Below are positions 26,758 through 36,015 of a DNA stretch of 64,000 nucleotides, piece after piece (position 1 is the first letter of the stretch; each line of letters begins with the position of its first letter). The DNA is taken from NCBI RefSeq assembly GCF_900090105.1, contig NZ_FMDM01000006.1, positions 326,080 to 390,079 on the forward strand, in the 5' to 3' direction. This stretch comes from Micromonospora humi (GTDB lineage: Bacteria; Actinomycetota; Actinomycetes; Mycobacteriales; Micromonosporaceae). A model generated the notes under the pieces. That model saw nothing but the letters and a program-made list of their open reading frames with translations, searched no databases and was not told the origin of the DNA. The position numbers and the translations under genes are program-made.

Positions 26758-26803
26758 GTGAGCGAGGCAGGCGTTCGCCAGAGCACACAAACGCGGCTTT
26801 TTA
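26758..26803 (+). repeat. Conserved 45-bp upstream block, copy 2
   Basis: Counterpart of 23984-24029 in inverted orientation. It is preceded by two TGTGAG/CGTGAG sites 10 bp apart, paralleling the iterons beside copy 1, and lies upstream of the xis-int operon. It probably gives the replication gene and the recombination genes a common regulatory input. Confidence 0.7.
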
Positions 26804-27044
26804 GGTGTCAGCGCACACCACGTCGGCGCACCGCAGCCCGGAGCACCGCGCCCATTCAACTCGCCGGGTCGTCCCAGCCTCCACCCGTCCCCGTGCCGGT
26901 TCGGCGTCGTCGATGATCCGCCGTCGTCCGGGCGACGGCGTGGGGATGGCCTGGTGGCGGCCTGCGAGCCACTGCACCGGCTGGCCGCCCAGAGGCGGCA
27001 CGGCCGCCTCTGCTGTCTCCATCACCGGAAGGACCGCCCGCACG

Positions 27045-27440
27045 ATGAGCACCCCTGACCAGCACGCCACCCACACGACCCCTACCCACTCCACCGGCGA
27101 CGGCTCGCGCGAGACGTGGACCGCGGCGCGGATCCGCGCCCTGGGCGCGGTCACCGATCTGGGCACCGCCGCCAGGATCTTCGGGCTGTCCCGGTCCGTC
27201 GCCTACGACCTGGCCAAACGCGACCGGTTCCCCGTACCGGTGCTGCGGTTCGGCAGCCGCTACCGCGTACCGGTCGCGGCGATCCTGACCGCCCTGCACC
27301 TGCCCACCACCGACAACCCCGGGCCTCCGACAGGGCCGACCGAGGGCGACTTGACCCCGGGTGGAAGTCACGCGTCGATCACCCCGTACCGAATCCGCAG
27401 CCCCCGGCTGCCGCACACCCCGACCGAAGGGAACACCTGA
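27045..27440 (+). CDS. Excisionase-like helix-turn-helix protein
   Basis: A 131-residue small DNA-binding protein. A MerR/AlpA-type helix-turn-helix spans about residues 28-85 ([20 protein letters not shown], then [18 protein letters not shown]), which is typical of excisionases encoded directly before an integrase. The ATG at 27045 is chosen because GGAAGGA lies upstream and the longer reading lacks coding character. The integrase starts 2 bp after its stop. It probably binds att DNA and favours excision; this follows from position and fold. Confidence 0.78.
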   Translation: MSTPDQHATHTTPTHSTGDGSRETWTAARIRALGAVTDLGTAARIFGLSRSVAYDLAKRDRFPVPVLRFGSRYRVPVAAILTALHLPTTDNPGPPTGPTEGDLTPGGSHASITPYRIRSPRLPHTPTEGNT

Positions 27441-27442
27441 TC

Positions 27443-28921
27443 ATGGCGGACGGATCCGTCTTCAAACGCTGCTCCTGCCGCGACCGCGACGGCCGTAAAA
27501 TCGGCAACCGCTGCCCCCAACTACGCCGCCCCAACGGATCGTGGAGCCCCACCCACGGCCGGTGGGCCTACCAACTCGAACTGCCCACCCACCCCGGCAA
27601 ACCCCGCCGGCAACTACGCCGCAGCACCTTCGACACCCGCGACGCCGCCACCGCGGACCGCGACCACGCCAAAGCGCTCCTCGCCCTCGCCGCCGACGAC
27701 CCGGCCGTCGCCGCCGAGATCGCCGACCTGCTGCTCACCGTCACCTCCGGCGCCCCGCTACCGGACCGCGACACCATCGCCCGCCGCGTCCGCGCCGGAC
27801 TACCGGCCACCGTCACCACCACCGTCGGCGAGTACCTCGAGTCGTGGCTGGCGTCGCGCCGCAACCTGCGCAGCGTCCAACCCAACACCCTGCTCGCCTA
27901 CGAGTCCCACATCCGCACCCACCTGATCCCGCACCTCGGCGCCATCCCGCTGGTCAAGCTGCGGGTGGAGCACATCGAGGCCATGTTCACCGCGATCGCC
28001 GACCGCTCCACCGCCATCGAGATCGCCCGGCAGAGCGACAAGCCGTGGATCCGCGCCACGGTCCGCGGCCAACGCATCACCAGACCGGCCAGCATGCACC
28101 GCATCCGCGCCACCCTGCGTAAAGCGCTCAACGACGCCATCCGCCGCGGCAACCACCGGCTCATCGACTTCAACCCCGCCGCCCATATTGAGCTACCCTC
28201 CGGCGTACGCCCCAAGGCCCGCGTCTGGACGGCCAACGCCGTTCAACGGTGGCGTCTTACCGGCGAGCGGCCCAGCCCTGTCATGGTGTGGACACCGCAG
28301 CAGGCCGGCGCGTTCCTCGACCACGCCGAAGAACACGACCCCGCCCTCTACCCGCTGTTTACGCTGATCCTGCACCGGGGCCTACGCCGAGGCGAAGCCG
28401 TCGGACTCACCGACACCGCCGTAGACCTCGACAACTCCCTGATCCACGTCACCCAACAGATGGCCACCCACGGCTACACACCCGTGATCAAGAAGGTCAA
28501 GTCCGAGTCCGGTAACCGGATCATGGCCCTGGCCAGCATCACCCGGACCGTCCTGCGCGCCCACCACACCCGACGCGCCCAATGGAAACTCGCCGCCGGC
28601 CCCGCCTGGCCCGACACCGGGCTGTTCTTCGTCCAACCCGACGGGCAGCCCTGGCACCCCAACGCCGTCACCGACCGCTTCGAGAACCTCGTCCGCGACG
28701 CCGGCCTACCCCCGATCCGGCTGCACGACCTGCGACACTGCGCCGCCACCTACCTCAAAGCCGCCGGCGCCGACCTCAAGGACATCCAGGAACTCCTCGG
28801 CCACTCCTCCGCCGCCATGACCGACGTCTACACCTCCGTCATCGCCGAACTCGACGTCGAACGCGCCAAAGCCGAAGCCGCCGCCAAACTCCTCCCCCGC
28901 CGACGCGGACGCGCAGCCTAG
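27443..28921 (+). CDS. int: Tyrosine site-specific integrase
   Basis: A 492-residue phage-type integrase. An N-terminal Cys-containing segment ([11 protein letters not shown]) with an AP2-like arm-binding region is followed by a core-binding SAM-like domain (about 130-260). The catalytic domain shows the active-site arginine in [12 protein letters not shown], the HxxR box in [12 protein letters not shown], and the nucleophile region [16 protein letters not shown] with Tyr near the end. It should catalyse integration and excision of an element. It lies in the interior of the 54-kb block, far from attL and attR, so it may belong to an inner element. Confidence 0.95.
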   Translation: MADGSVFKRCSCRDRDGRKIGNRCPQLRRPNGSWSPTHGRWAYQLELPTHPGKPRRQLRRSTFDTRDAATADRDHAKALLALAADDPAVAAEIADLLLTVTSGAPLPDRDTIARRVRAGLPATVTTTVGEYLESWLASRRNLRSVQPNTLLAYESHIRTHLIPHLGAIPLVKLRVEHIEAMFTAIADRSTAIEIARQSDKPWIRATVRGQRITRPASMHRIRATLRKALNDAIRRGNHRLIDFNPAAHIELPSGVRPKARVWTANAVQRWRLTGERPSPVMVWTPQQAGAFLDHAEEHDPALYPLFTLILHRGLRRGEAVGLTDTAVDLDNSLIHVTQQMATHGYTPVIKKVKSESGNRIMALASITRTVLRAHHTRRAQWKLAAGPAWPDTGLFFVQPDGQPWHPNAVTDRFENLVRDAGLPPIRLHDLRHCAATYLKAAGADLKDIQELLGHSSAAMTDVYTSVIAELDVERAKAEAAAKLLPRRRGRAA

Positions 28922-29076
28922 GGAGGTTCCATGCCAGGGTCGGGCGGCAGCCACGGGCTCCCGCCCGGCCTTCGTCCTCGAAGACCGGCCGCAACGAGGA
29001 CACCCCACCCACCTGCGGCGGCGGCCCGCCCCAACCTCGGCCGGGATCCTGGAAACACACCACCATAGGCGCAGCA

Positions 29077-29124
29077 CTGGTTCGACTAAGCTGCCCCTCC
29101 GCGCTCGCCCAGCGGCAGATCAGT
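29077..29124 (+). repeat. 48-bp direct repeat, copy 1
   Basis: 46 of 48 bases match 32611-32658. It begins CTGGTTCGACT and ends CAGCGGCAGATCAGT. It contains a weak hairpin (CTGCCCCT against AGCGGCAG). It lies 155 bp after the integrase stop and runs into the 3' end of the Nudix gene. It could be an attachment site, a cassette-type recombination site or a terminator. Confidence 0.75.
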
Positions 29125-29542
29125 TCACCTCCTGGGCGTTGCTGAGGTGGAGCGGCAGGACTGCGGCTGTCGTCACGGCCAGGTCGCGATTGAGAACCTC
29201 TTCCCGGGGGACGAACACCATTGCGCAGCCCTCGCCAACCATCACGTCCTGTTGTCGAGCATCGGTCGTACCGCGAAAGACGTGAACAGTCACCGTGTGC
29301 GGGAAGCCGGCCTCGTACGGCCGTGGGCCGCTCCACACCTTACGCAACTCTCCCGCCGTCAGGCCCGTCTCCTCCAGCAACTCCCGGCGCGCCGCCTGCT
29401 CAGGCGTCTCGCCCGGCTCGACATGGCCTCCCGGCAGACTCCACTGGTTCGGAGAAACCGAGGTCCGGTCGTCGCGATGCTGCATGAGTACCGCTTCCGA
29501 AGGATCGACGAGGAGCACCAACGCAACTTCATAGGTCGCCAT
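29120..29542 (-). CDS. Nudix hydrolase
   Basis: A 140-residue enzyme that hydrolyses nucleoside-diphosphate-X compounds. The Nudix box is complete at about residues 37-59 ([20 protein letters not shown], then ETG), giving the GX5EX7REUXEEXGU pattern with its metal-binding glutamates. The substrate cannot be inferred. It is the first gene of a run of small cargo genes and reads leftward towards the integrase; its stop codon lies inside the 48-bp repeat. Confidence 0.92.
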   Translation of the reverse strand: MATYEVALVLLVDPSEAVLMQHRDDRTSVSPNQWSLPGGHVEPGETPEQAARRELLEETGLTAGELRKVWSGPRPYEAGFPHTVTVHVFRGTTDARQQDVMVGEGCAMVFVPREEVLNRDLAVTTAAVLPLHLSNAQEVN

Positions 29543-29621
29543 GGCGGAAATGGTGCCGGGTGCGCTACGGCCAGCACCACCCCGGCGCTCTCATCTCGGC
29601 TAGACCACGTGCGCGTCTCCT

Positions 29622-29972
29622 CTACTCATGCCGGTTGCGCCGCACTGGCCTGATCACGTCTTGCCACAGTCCTCGCATCAGGGCTCGGTGACGGTTGGTT
29701 CCGCCGTGTGGCGTCAACCGGTCGACCCGCAGCTTGATCACGCCCGCCCAGCAGAGACACACGCCAGCGGCGATCCCCAGCGCTGCTATGACGAACAACG
29801 TCATCGTCACCGGTAGGGAGCGGACGAACGTCGACACCAAGACCAGCAGACCAACGACCAACCCGATGGCAAGGCATCGGTATCCCGAGACCAGGCAGCG
29901 GTAGCCACCGCTGGCTCGGATCCGCGCAACAGCCTCGTCGAGTCCTGTCGCCCCCACAACCACCGTCCTCAT
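29622..29972 (-). CDS. Small membrane protein, unknown function
   Basis: A 116-residue protein with two adjacent hydrophobic helices (about 38-58 and 60-82: IGLVVGLLVLVSTFV, then MTLFVIAALGIAAGVCLCWA) between charged ends. Nothing in the sequence indicates an activity. It is part of the cargo array and may be expressed alone. Confidence 0.55.
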   Translation of the reverse strand: MRTVVVGATGLDEAVARIRASGGYRCLVSGYRCLAIGLVVGLLVLVSTFVRSLPVTMTLFVIAALGIAAGVCLCWAGVIKLRVDRLTPHGGTNRHRALMRGLWQDVIRPVRRNRHE

Positions 29973-30181
29973 CCCGGCCGCCCAGTATGCACCTGACGTA
30001 CAGGTCGACCCGTCCGCCTGTCAACGCCGCCCCCATCAGCGGTGGGTAACGGACCGCTACCCTGACGATGAAGATCGTCGAGCCGGACGTGTCACCCACG
30101 TCCCGATACTGATCTGTCACGCACGTCCTGAGACCGGACAGGGCCGACAGGCGCCCTGTCCCATCAGGGCATGCTGGCCAC

Positions 30182-30694
30182 GTGCACATCTCGTGGCAGA
30201 GCAGCGTTGACGTGTTCGCGCAGATCCTGCGGCGGCATGGCAATTATCAGGACTGTGTGACCGATGTCGAGGCGGCATGGGTGGCATTCGCTGAGTTCCT
30301 GCAACTGGACATCGACGGCCTCGACCCGACTCCGGACTCTGATGCCGATGGCTTCATCATCCAGTGGGGCCGACGCTCATGGAGCGACAACCGCCTGGTT
30401 CTGGCCTTCACCCGGCAACTGGCCATCGCTGATGTCGGTGCCCATGTTGATCCCTACCGGCAGCCCGAGCTGTGGCAGCTCGACTTGGCGATGGCCTTCG
30501 ACGACGAGGACGATCTGGTCGGCCTTGACCGACTCGACGTCCAGGACACGGGGTTCAAGTTCGCTCCCACCGGACCGCTGCGCGCCGCAGCGCTGTCCGC
30601 CACCTGGGCGGAGACGCAGCGGCATGGCCCTATCCGAGCAGCCTGGATCGCGACCCCAGCGAGTAGCGGCTTGTCCTTCGAGTGCGTCTGCTGA
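30182..30694 (+). CDS. Hypothetical protein
   Basis: A 170-residue protein from a GTG start, with aromatic and acidic residues spread along its length (IIQWGRRSWSDNRLVLAFTR). It has no recognisable motif, signal peptide or membrane segment. Codon use is GC3-rich as expected for a real gene. It sits between the small membrane protein and the DinB-like gene. Confidence 0.6.
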   Translation: MHISWQSSVDVFAQILRRHGNYQDCVTDVEAAWVAFAEFLQLDIDGLDPTPDSDADGFIIQWGRRSWSDNRLVLAFTRQLAIADVGAHVDPYRQPELWQLDLAMAFDDEDDLVGLDRLDVQDTGFKFAPTGPLRAAALSATWAETQRHGPIRAAWIATPASSGLSFECVC

Positions 30695-30761
30695 CACGCA
30701 GAAACTCGCCTCGGCCGCGCTCGGGACGATGCCTGTCGCAGTGCGTGGCTAGGGTCCGGCC

Positions 30762-31400
30762 ATGGCTGACTTCACGGGGGACAACCTGAGCCTTGTGGTC
30801 AACGGGGTCGATGTAGCGCCTCTGGTCAATGCGGAGCTCGACCGGCGCGACCCCGTCCGGGCCAGGATGCGCCCGGCCGACCCTGATGGATTCCGGGAGG
30901 CGTGGGGCATCGTCGAGCGGCTCTGGGACGGCACCGTCGAGCGGGCTCGCGGCCTGGACCCCGGGCTACTGCACGAATCGGTGGACGGCGAGTGGTCGTT
31001 CATCCAGACCCTGCGCCACGTGGTGTTCGCCACCGACACGTGGGTACGGCGGGCAATCCTGGGCGACCCCTCGCCGTGGGACCCGCTCGACCTGCCGTGG
31101 GACGAGATGCCGGGCACCCCAGGGATCCCGCGCGACCGCGAGGCCCGTCCCTCGCTGGAGGAGGTCCTGGCGCTGCGCCGCGAACGGATGGCCACCGTGC
31201 GCAGGGTGGTCGACGGCCTGACCGACGCGTCCCTGGCCGGCCACACCGAGCCCGTCGAGGGGACCGGCTGGCCGCCGCCGGAGAGCTTCCCGGTACGCGA
31301 GTGCCTGCTGATCGTCCTGAACGAGGAGTGGCACCATCGGCAGTTCGCCGAACGGGACCTCGACGCCCTGCGGACAGGCGCGACACGGAAGGCGATCTGA
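30762..31400 (+). CDS. DinB-like four-helix-bundle protein
   Basis: A 212-residue protein of the DinB/mycothiol-transferase superfamily, putative metal-dependent thiol or small-molecule transferases. Family features are SVDGEWSFIQTLRHVVFATD (first metal-binding His region) and the C-terminal NEEWHHRQFAERDL, which supplies further histidines. The acceptor substrate is unknown. It is an isolated cargo gene, followed 48 bp later by the short motif CAGCGGCAGATC that recurs in this array. Confidence 0.82.
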   Translation: MADFTGDNLSLVVNGVDVAPLVNAELDRRDPVRARMRPADPDGFREAWGIVERLWDGTVERARGLDPGLLHESVDGEWSFIQTLRHVVFATDTWVRRAILGDPSPWDPLDLPWDEMPGTPGIPRDREARPSLEEVLALRRERMATVRRVVDGLTDASLAGHTEPVEGTGWPPPESFPVRECLLIVLNEEWHHRQFAERDLDALRTGATRKAI

Positions 31401-31470
31401 TCGACGTCGGACTGACCGCCCGGTCCTCGGCATGTTGGCCGCGCCATCAGCGGCAGATCCGCGCAGCTGA

Positions 31471-32016
31471 TCAACCGGTCGCCTCACGCTTTTCGAGCCA
31501 CTTACGCACCGCGGTAAGGTCGGCGTCAGCCAGTCCGAGGAACGGATCGACGCGGTGCAGCAGCGCCGGCTGCGAGTGGTGCGCAGCAACCCAACGCCGA
31601 TCGGCATCCGTGATCTCATCATCGAGCCAGACGAACGCACGTCCGGCCGCCCACCGCGCCAGGTGCACAGTCTTCCAATGCACACCGCGCCCCGGCTCCT
31701 CGTCGTCGTCACGCCAGTCCACGACCGCAAGCACCGGAAGGCCGAGCCGCGGCGCGACGACCTCGTTCGCCTCCGCCATCCACGTGCTCGCCCAGACCAA
31801 CTCGCCCGGCAGAGCGAGCAGACGCACGCCGTCAGCTGGATCAAGCCGATCCAGTAGCGGATTGCCATAGCCGTCAGCAACGTCGCCTACCCCGCTGTCC
31901 AAACGGCGTGCGCCCGTCGACCGGGTCCGGAACGGAATGAGCACACCGTCAACATCGACAAAGACCAACGGTCGCGTAGCGCCGACAAGCACCCTGAAAC
32001 CGTACCCGTAGGCCAT
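31471..32016 (-). CDS. HAD-like hydrolase domain protein
   Basis: About 181 residues from the ATG at 32016; a longer reading from 32208 would overlap the divergent gene and lacks domain content. The HAD motif I is visible as LVFVDVDGVLIPF near residue 20, with the nucleophile Asp and the DVDGVL pattern. A late acidic motif FVWLDDEITDADRRW is near residue 130. It resembles the HAD domain found in RNA-repair or nucleotide-phosphatase contexts; the substrate is unknown. Confidence 0.78.
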   Translation of the reverse strand: MAYGYGFRVLVGATRPLVFVDVDGVLIPFRTRSTGARRLDSGVGDVADGYGNPLLDRLDPADGVRLLALPGELVWASTWMAEANEVVAPRLGLPVLAVVDWRDDDEEPGRGVHWKTVHLARWAAGRAFVWLDDEITDADRRWVAAHHSQPALLHRVDPFLGLADADLTAVRKWLEKREATG

Positions 32017-32170
32017 CGACGAGCCGGGACGCCATCCGACCCCACCGACGGATACGCTCCACAGCGCACGAGGCGCGGCAGATGCGTGCACGAAAGCTGG
32101 CCGCAACACACCGTGGGGGCGTCCGCTCCTGAGATGCGCCTTCGGCGCCGCAAAGCCGGAGGATCCCTGC

Positions 32171-32623
32171 GTGGAAATCACCCAACTGCTCCGAGCGGGA
32201 GTGACCAAACCGCACCCAGATCAGGCAGCCAGTGCCACCTGGCTGGCCACGGTGTACGCCAGCATCAGGTCAGTCGAAGGTGTGGTCACCACCTCGGTCG
32301 AGGAACCGACGACCGGCCGAAACCACTACAGGGTCGGTGTGCGACTTCGTGATGGCAGGCCCTTGAGCATCCTCTTCAACGCTGCGGCATTCCTGGTCGC
32401 TGGAGCCGAACGACAAGATCCCCACGTAGTCAACGCGGTGTTCGTTGACGTCCCCGGCGGGGAGATCTACCGCCGCGCAGCGCTGCGGCTCGCCACCATG
32501 GCAGAGTTGAATCAGCCGCTTGAGGAGCGACACCTGCATCTACTTACCGAAGAAGAACGCCAGGATGTCGCCTACCGCCAACCGAGTCGGCTCGGTCACC
32601 TGCTCTTCAACTGGTTCGACTGA
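32171..32623 (+). CDS. Hypothetical protein
   Basis: A 150-residue protein from a GTG start. It alternates hydrophilic and beta-like segments (HYRVGVRLRDGRPLSILFNA) without a recognisable motif. Its last codons (LFNWFD and the stop) lie inside copy 2 of the 48-bp repeat, so the repeat supplies its 3' end. Function unknown. Confidence 0.62.
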   Translation: MEITQLLRAGVTKPHPDQAASATWLATVYASIRSVEGVVTTSVEEPTTGRNHYRVGVRLRDGRPLSILFNAAAFLVAGAERQDPHVVNAVFVDVPGGEIYRRAALRLATMAELNQPLEERHLHLLTEEERQDVAYRQPSRLGHLLFNWFD

Positions 32624-32658
32624 GCTGCCACTCCGCGCTCGCCCAGCGGCAGATCAGT
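32611..32658 (+). repeat. 48-bp direct repeat, copy 2
   Basis: Differs from 29077-29124 at two positions only. It overlaps the 3' end of the upstream gene. The interval between copies is 3.5 kb and holds five complete small genes and most of a sixth. Confidence 0.75.
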
Positions 32659-32748
32659 GCGGCTCCGTCTGGCGGTTGTGCCAGGCGGTTTCGAAAATAG
32701 TTCGGGCTGAGGTAGCTCGGTTCCTTCAACGTATGTCACGCTCCGGCG

Positions 32749-33060
32749 GTGACGATCACCAGGCCGATGGTTGCCGGAGCGGTCGTCGCCTTCGCTGGGC
32801 ACGGTCTTGCTGTTGGGTTCACGATTGCTCTGGCCACCGCCGCTGGTGGCGGCCCGAATGCGGACTTGGATGCCGGTGGGAGGTTCGCGGCGCTCTTCTT
32901 CGGCGTATTCACATACGGCATTGCGCAGTTGGTGTTGCTGGGCAGTTGTTTCGCGCTGTCCGGACGGCTCGGCCGTGGGTCATCGTCTGGCCTCGTGGCT
33001 GGCTGGATGTTGGGACTGGCCGTGAGCCTGTACTACCTGTGCGGCGGGTTCGGTACCTAA
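32749..33060 (+). CDS. Small membrane protein, unknown function
   Basis: A 103-residue protein from a GTG start with three hydrophobic segments (about 8-30, 45-67 and 80-98) and a glycine-rich tail. It is a probable inner-membrane protein with no recognisable motif, in the cargo array between the 48-bp repeat and a cold-shock-like gene. Confidence 0.55.
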   Translation: MTITRPMVAGAVVAFAGHGLAVGFTIALATAAGGGPNADLDAGGRFAALFFGVFTYGIAQLVLLGSCFALSGRLGRGSSSGLVAGWMLGLAVSLYYLCGGFGT

Positions 33061-33186
33061 CGGACGCGCGGCAGCCCTGACTGTTAGCTGCACGGGCCGC
33101 TCGTCACGCGCCGTGACCCCCGTCGGCGGCAGATACGGATGCGGACTTGGCAGGCCACGTCAACGAGTGTCGTGCGGACTGGGCCG

Positions 33187-33573
33187 ATGACGAGCGTTGG
33201 TTCAGTAGGCATCTTCGACGCCGAAGAAGGTTTGGGTGTCATCGACGGCCCGGATGTGCCGGGCGGGTGCTGGGTCCACTTCTCTGCCATTGCGACTGAT
33301 GGATACCGAGAGTTCACCCTCGGGCAGCACTTTTCGTTCCGCGTCGAGGTGGCCAGCCAGGACGGTTTCGCCTATCGAGCAATGAAGGTCTGGACGGGCG
33401 ACGTCGAGCCGGCCGATCAGCCGCGAACCCAGCGCAGCTCCCGCTGCCGACCACAGCTCGCTGACCTTTACATTCGATCCGCCCCGCCCGCACGACGTGG
33501 TTGGACCACGGACGTAGGTGGCGTCACGCCGCGCACTGCGCGGCAGATGCTGCAGTGCGTGTCATGGTCGTAG
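33187..33573 (+). CDS. Cold-shock-domain-like protein
   Basis: About 128 residues from the internal ATG at 33187, where homology begins. The first 70 residues form an OB-fold cold-shock domain (SVGIFDAEEGLGVIDGPDVP, then GGCWVHFSAI, ending QDGFAYRAMKVW), with the VHFSAI strand corresponding to the RNA-binding RNP2 region. The tail after residue 80 is low-complexity and may be read-through into the repeat-like sequence near 33530. It probably binds single-stranded nucleic acid. Confidence 0.75.
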   Translation: MTSVGSVGIFDAEEGLGVIDGPDVPGGCWVHFSAIATDGYREFTLGQHFSFRVEVASQDGFAYRAMKVWTGDVEPADQPRTQRSSRCRPQLADLYIRSAPPARRGWTTDVGGVTPRTARQMLQCVSWS

Positions 33574-33648
33574 CCTCAGTCGACGTTCCAGTGACGCGGC
33601 AGTTCACTCTCGCAGATTGCGCAGCTGGCAGCCCCGCCTCTCGTACGG

Positions 33649-36015
33649 TCACGAAACGGTCGCGCCCTCGTGCTGGTCGTGAAGGCGCTGCTGGTACGGG
33701 ATCGACTTCACACCGTCGGTGAACTTTTCGAAGTCGGGCACCTGTTCCATCGGGTCAGAGTCGAGTTTGTGATCGCGGCGTAGCTGGGCGACCACGAGGC
33801 GGGGCTGGTCGCTGGCGCCGGAGTCGTCGAGGGCAAAGGTGATGTCCTCGAGGAGTTGCAGCGCCTGTTCGCGGCGAAGGCCGGTGGGATGGTCTTGGAG
33901 GAATCCGTTGACGAGCCGGCGGAGCCTGTTGTCGCGTCGTGACGCCGCCTCCTGCTCAGCGGCGGCCCGCAACATGAGTGCGACATGTGCGATAAGGGCC
34001 GCGAAGTTCGCGCGGAGGTGTTCGAGGGCGGATGGCCGCGGCGTAGAGGCTTGGGCGGCGTGGGCCCAGGTGATGACCTCCTTGGCGAAGCCGACCTTGT
34101 CGATGTGCCCATCGAAGCAGGCGGTGAACGCTTCGGCGAGGGAGTCCCACAGAGATCCGCTCGTGCCGAGGGCCGCGATCAGATCAGACTCCTGCAGCTT
34201 GTCGGCATCGTTGGCGGATAGGTCCAGGAACCGGCGGGCGTAGGCGCGTGCGGCCTCAACCGCGACGGCCGGTGGTACGAGGTCCTCGGCCTCCTCGACG
34301 GTGACGTTCGCGGGGATGGTCAGAGCTGCATCGGCGGCCCAGGTGTCAACGCGGATGACGAATTTGTCGTCGATTACCGGCTTCTGCCGGGCTCCGCCTC
34401 GGCGGAGGGTCTTCTGGGCGTCGATGCCGGCAGCGTCGCCGTCGAGGAGCACAGCGCACGGTGGGCGGACCTGGTCACGGCCACGGGCGAGGTAGACGAG
34501 GTACGGGATGCTGCTGGCAGATCCGGCGGGCACGATAGTGACCTCGTTGAGGTCGAGCGTACGGAGGAAGGATCCGCCGTCGCCGCGTAGCAACGACGAC
34601 ATGCCGGCCAGCAGTACCTGGTCAGCGAGACCTTCGACGAACAGGTTGGAGCCGCCGATGAACGCGGTCTCGGCCACGAAGCTGCCCAGCGATGTTCGCA
34701 GCGGTTCATAGTGGTTCTTGGTGGCGTCGCGAACCACCCGGGTTCCTTCGTCTTCCCGACCCTTTTCGATAACGCGGATGCGGTGGGCGGCATTGCGGTT
34801 GATCAGGAACGGCGAGTGGGTAACGTAGACGACCTGGTCGCGGCGTGATCCGTCTTCAGGCTGGGCATACTGTTCGAGAATGCGCAGGAGATCTTGCTGG
34901 CCGCTGCTGGAGAGGTATGCGTCGGGTTCGTCCATGAGCAGAATCTCATGCCGGTCAGTCGGGCGTTGATGGGCTAAAAGCTGCACGTAGTAGCTCAGGA
35001 AGTATTGGAGGCCGCGGCTGCGTTCCTGGAACGAGTAGTCGGTGTCGGTGCGGTCACGGATGGTGAAGCAGAGTTCGTGTTCGCGGGGTGACAGAAGCAA
35101 CTTGAACTCGCGGTCCTGCGTCCACCAGCGGGCCAGGTTCAGGTTTCGGGCGATCTCATTGTTCATCCGCTGGATCAGGCCGTTGACCTGCCCCTCGTGG
35201 CCTTCCTTCATCGCGCCAGCGAGGTCGTCGAACGCCCGCTGGTCAATGCCGCACACGTCGATGAGGAGTTTGCGGCCGAGTTCACGCTGCTTGCCGGTCG
35301 CACTATTAGGGTCGGCGTCCCCGCCGTTGATGATCGACAGGATTTCCGAGGCGTGTTCGGTGACCTGGTTGGGCGTGGTGATCCCTCCGCCGAAGATCAG
35401 GTCCCACAAGCTCGCTCGCTGCTCACGTTGCTGCAGCCAGGTCGGCGCGCGGCCGGCGAGATAGCTGATTGGGATGCTGTCAGGCAGGGCGACGCCGGTG
35501 TCGAGGCGGTATACCTGCGGGAGGGCACCGCAGACCGCCGCGAGGACCGCTGGCGTAACCGGCGTTGGTGTGTCGCCCTCGCCGTAGAGGATGAACGGCT
35601 GGCCGGATCCGGGCCGAAATAGCCGGAACCGATCACCGAGACGGAGCGGACGGCTGAGCACATCCGTCAGCGCGTTGCCGGCCGCTTCGGAGATGATCTC
35701 GAACTCGCCGCCGAACTCGGGTGAATGCATCTGGTTCTTGGCTACCGAGTAGAACTCCGAGTAACGGCAGAAGTTGCCCCGCTCGATACCGTCGCCGCTG
35801 GCCAAAATCTCGATCGCGTCCAACAGGTGACTCTTGCCGGACTCGTTGGCACCCACGATCGCCGTGATCGACGGATCCAGTTCGACGGTGACGTGCGGAA
35901 ACCATCGCCCCTCGAAGTCCTCCCACTCCCGGCGTGTGGCGTTGGGGGCGGCTTTGCGTTCATAGTTGTAGTTGAACGACTTGTAGAAGCGGACGTAGAG
36001 CTTCGTCATACGCAT
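33649..36015 (-). CDS. OLD-family ATP-dependent nuclease (ABC ATPase plus Toprim)
   Basis: About 788 residues. The N-terminal ABC ATPase has Walker A GANESGKS (about 55-62), a signature-like SRGLQYFLSYYVQLL and Walker B ILLMDEPDAYLS (about 360). The C-terminal Toprim nuclease domain has NLFVEGLADQVLL (catalytic Glu) and AVLLDGDAAG (metal-binding Asp). OLD-family nucleases act in anti-phage defence, alone or paired as in Gabija. No GajB-type UvrD helicase is adjacent, so this looks like a stand-alone class 1 OLD. ATG 36015 is chosen over a TTG at 36033; ATG 36009 is also possible. Confidence 0.88.
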   Translation of the reverse strand: MRMTKLYVRFYKSFNYNYERKAAPNATRREWEDFEGRWFPHVTVELDPSITAIVGANESGKSHLLDAIEILASGDGIERGNFCRYSEFYSVAKNQMHSPEFGGEFEIISEAAGNALTDVLSRPLRLGDRFRLFRPGSGQPFILYGEGDTPTPVTPAVLAAVCGALPQVYRLDTGVALPDSIPISYLAGRAPTWLQQREQRASLWDLIFGGGITTPNQVTEHASEILSIINGGDADPNSATGKQRELGRKLLIDVCGIDQRAFDDLAGAMKEGHEGQVNGLIQRMNNEIARNLNLARWWTQDREFKLLLSPREHELCFTIRDRTDTDYSFQERSRGLQYFLSYYVQLLAHQRPTDRHEILLMDEPDAYLSSSGQQDLLRILEQYAQPEDGSRRDQVVYVTHSPFLINRNAAHRIRVIEKGREDEGTRVVRDATKNHYEPLRTSLGSFVAETAFIGGSNLFVEGLADQVLLAGMSSLLRGDGGSFLRTLDLNEVTIVPAGSASSIPYLVYLARGRDQVRPPCAVLLDGDAAGIDAQKTLRRGGARQKPVIDDKFVIRVDTWAADAALTIPANVTVEEAEDLVPPAVAVEAARAYARRFLDLSANDADKLQESDLIAALGTSGSLWDSLAEAFTACFDGHIDKVGFAKEVITWAHAAQASTPRPSALEHLRANFAALIAHVALMLRAAAEQEAASRRDNRLRRLVNGFLQDHPTGLRREQALQLLEDITFALDDSGASDQPRLVVAQLRRDHKLDSDPMEQVPDFEKFTDGVKSIPYQQRLHDQHEGATVS

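Larger units (their letters stand above)
25004..27044. promoter_or_regulatory. Repeat-rich 2-kb non-coding region, possible origin/control region
   Basis: No reading frame here has a recognisable product or ribosome site. The region instead contains iteron-like CTCACA decamers (25081-25100, 25295-25334), their inverse TGTGAGCGGC or TGTGAGCAGC (25220-25229, 25454-25463), and more TGTGAG sites near 26693 and 26746. It also holds ATGACAGCGG repeats (25895-25904, 25907-25916, and ATGACAGTGACAGCG from 25961) and an inverted repeat at 26323-26340. The mix and the neighbouring replication genes suggest a replication origin or a control region. This is inference. Confidence 0.55.
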
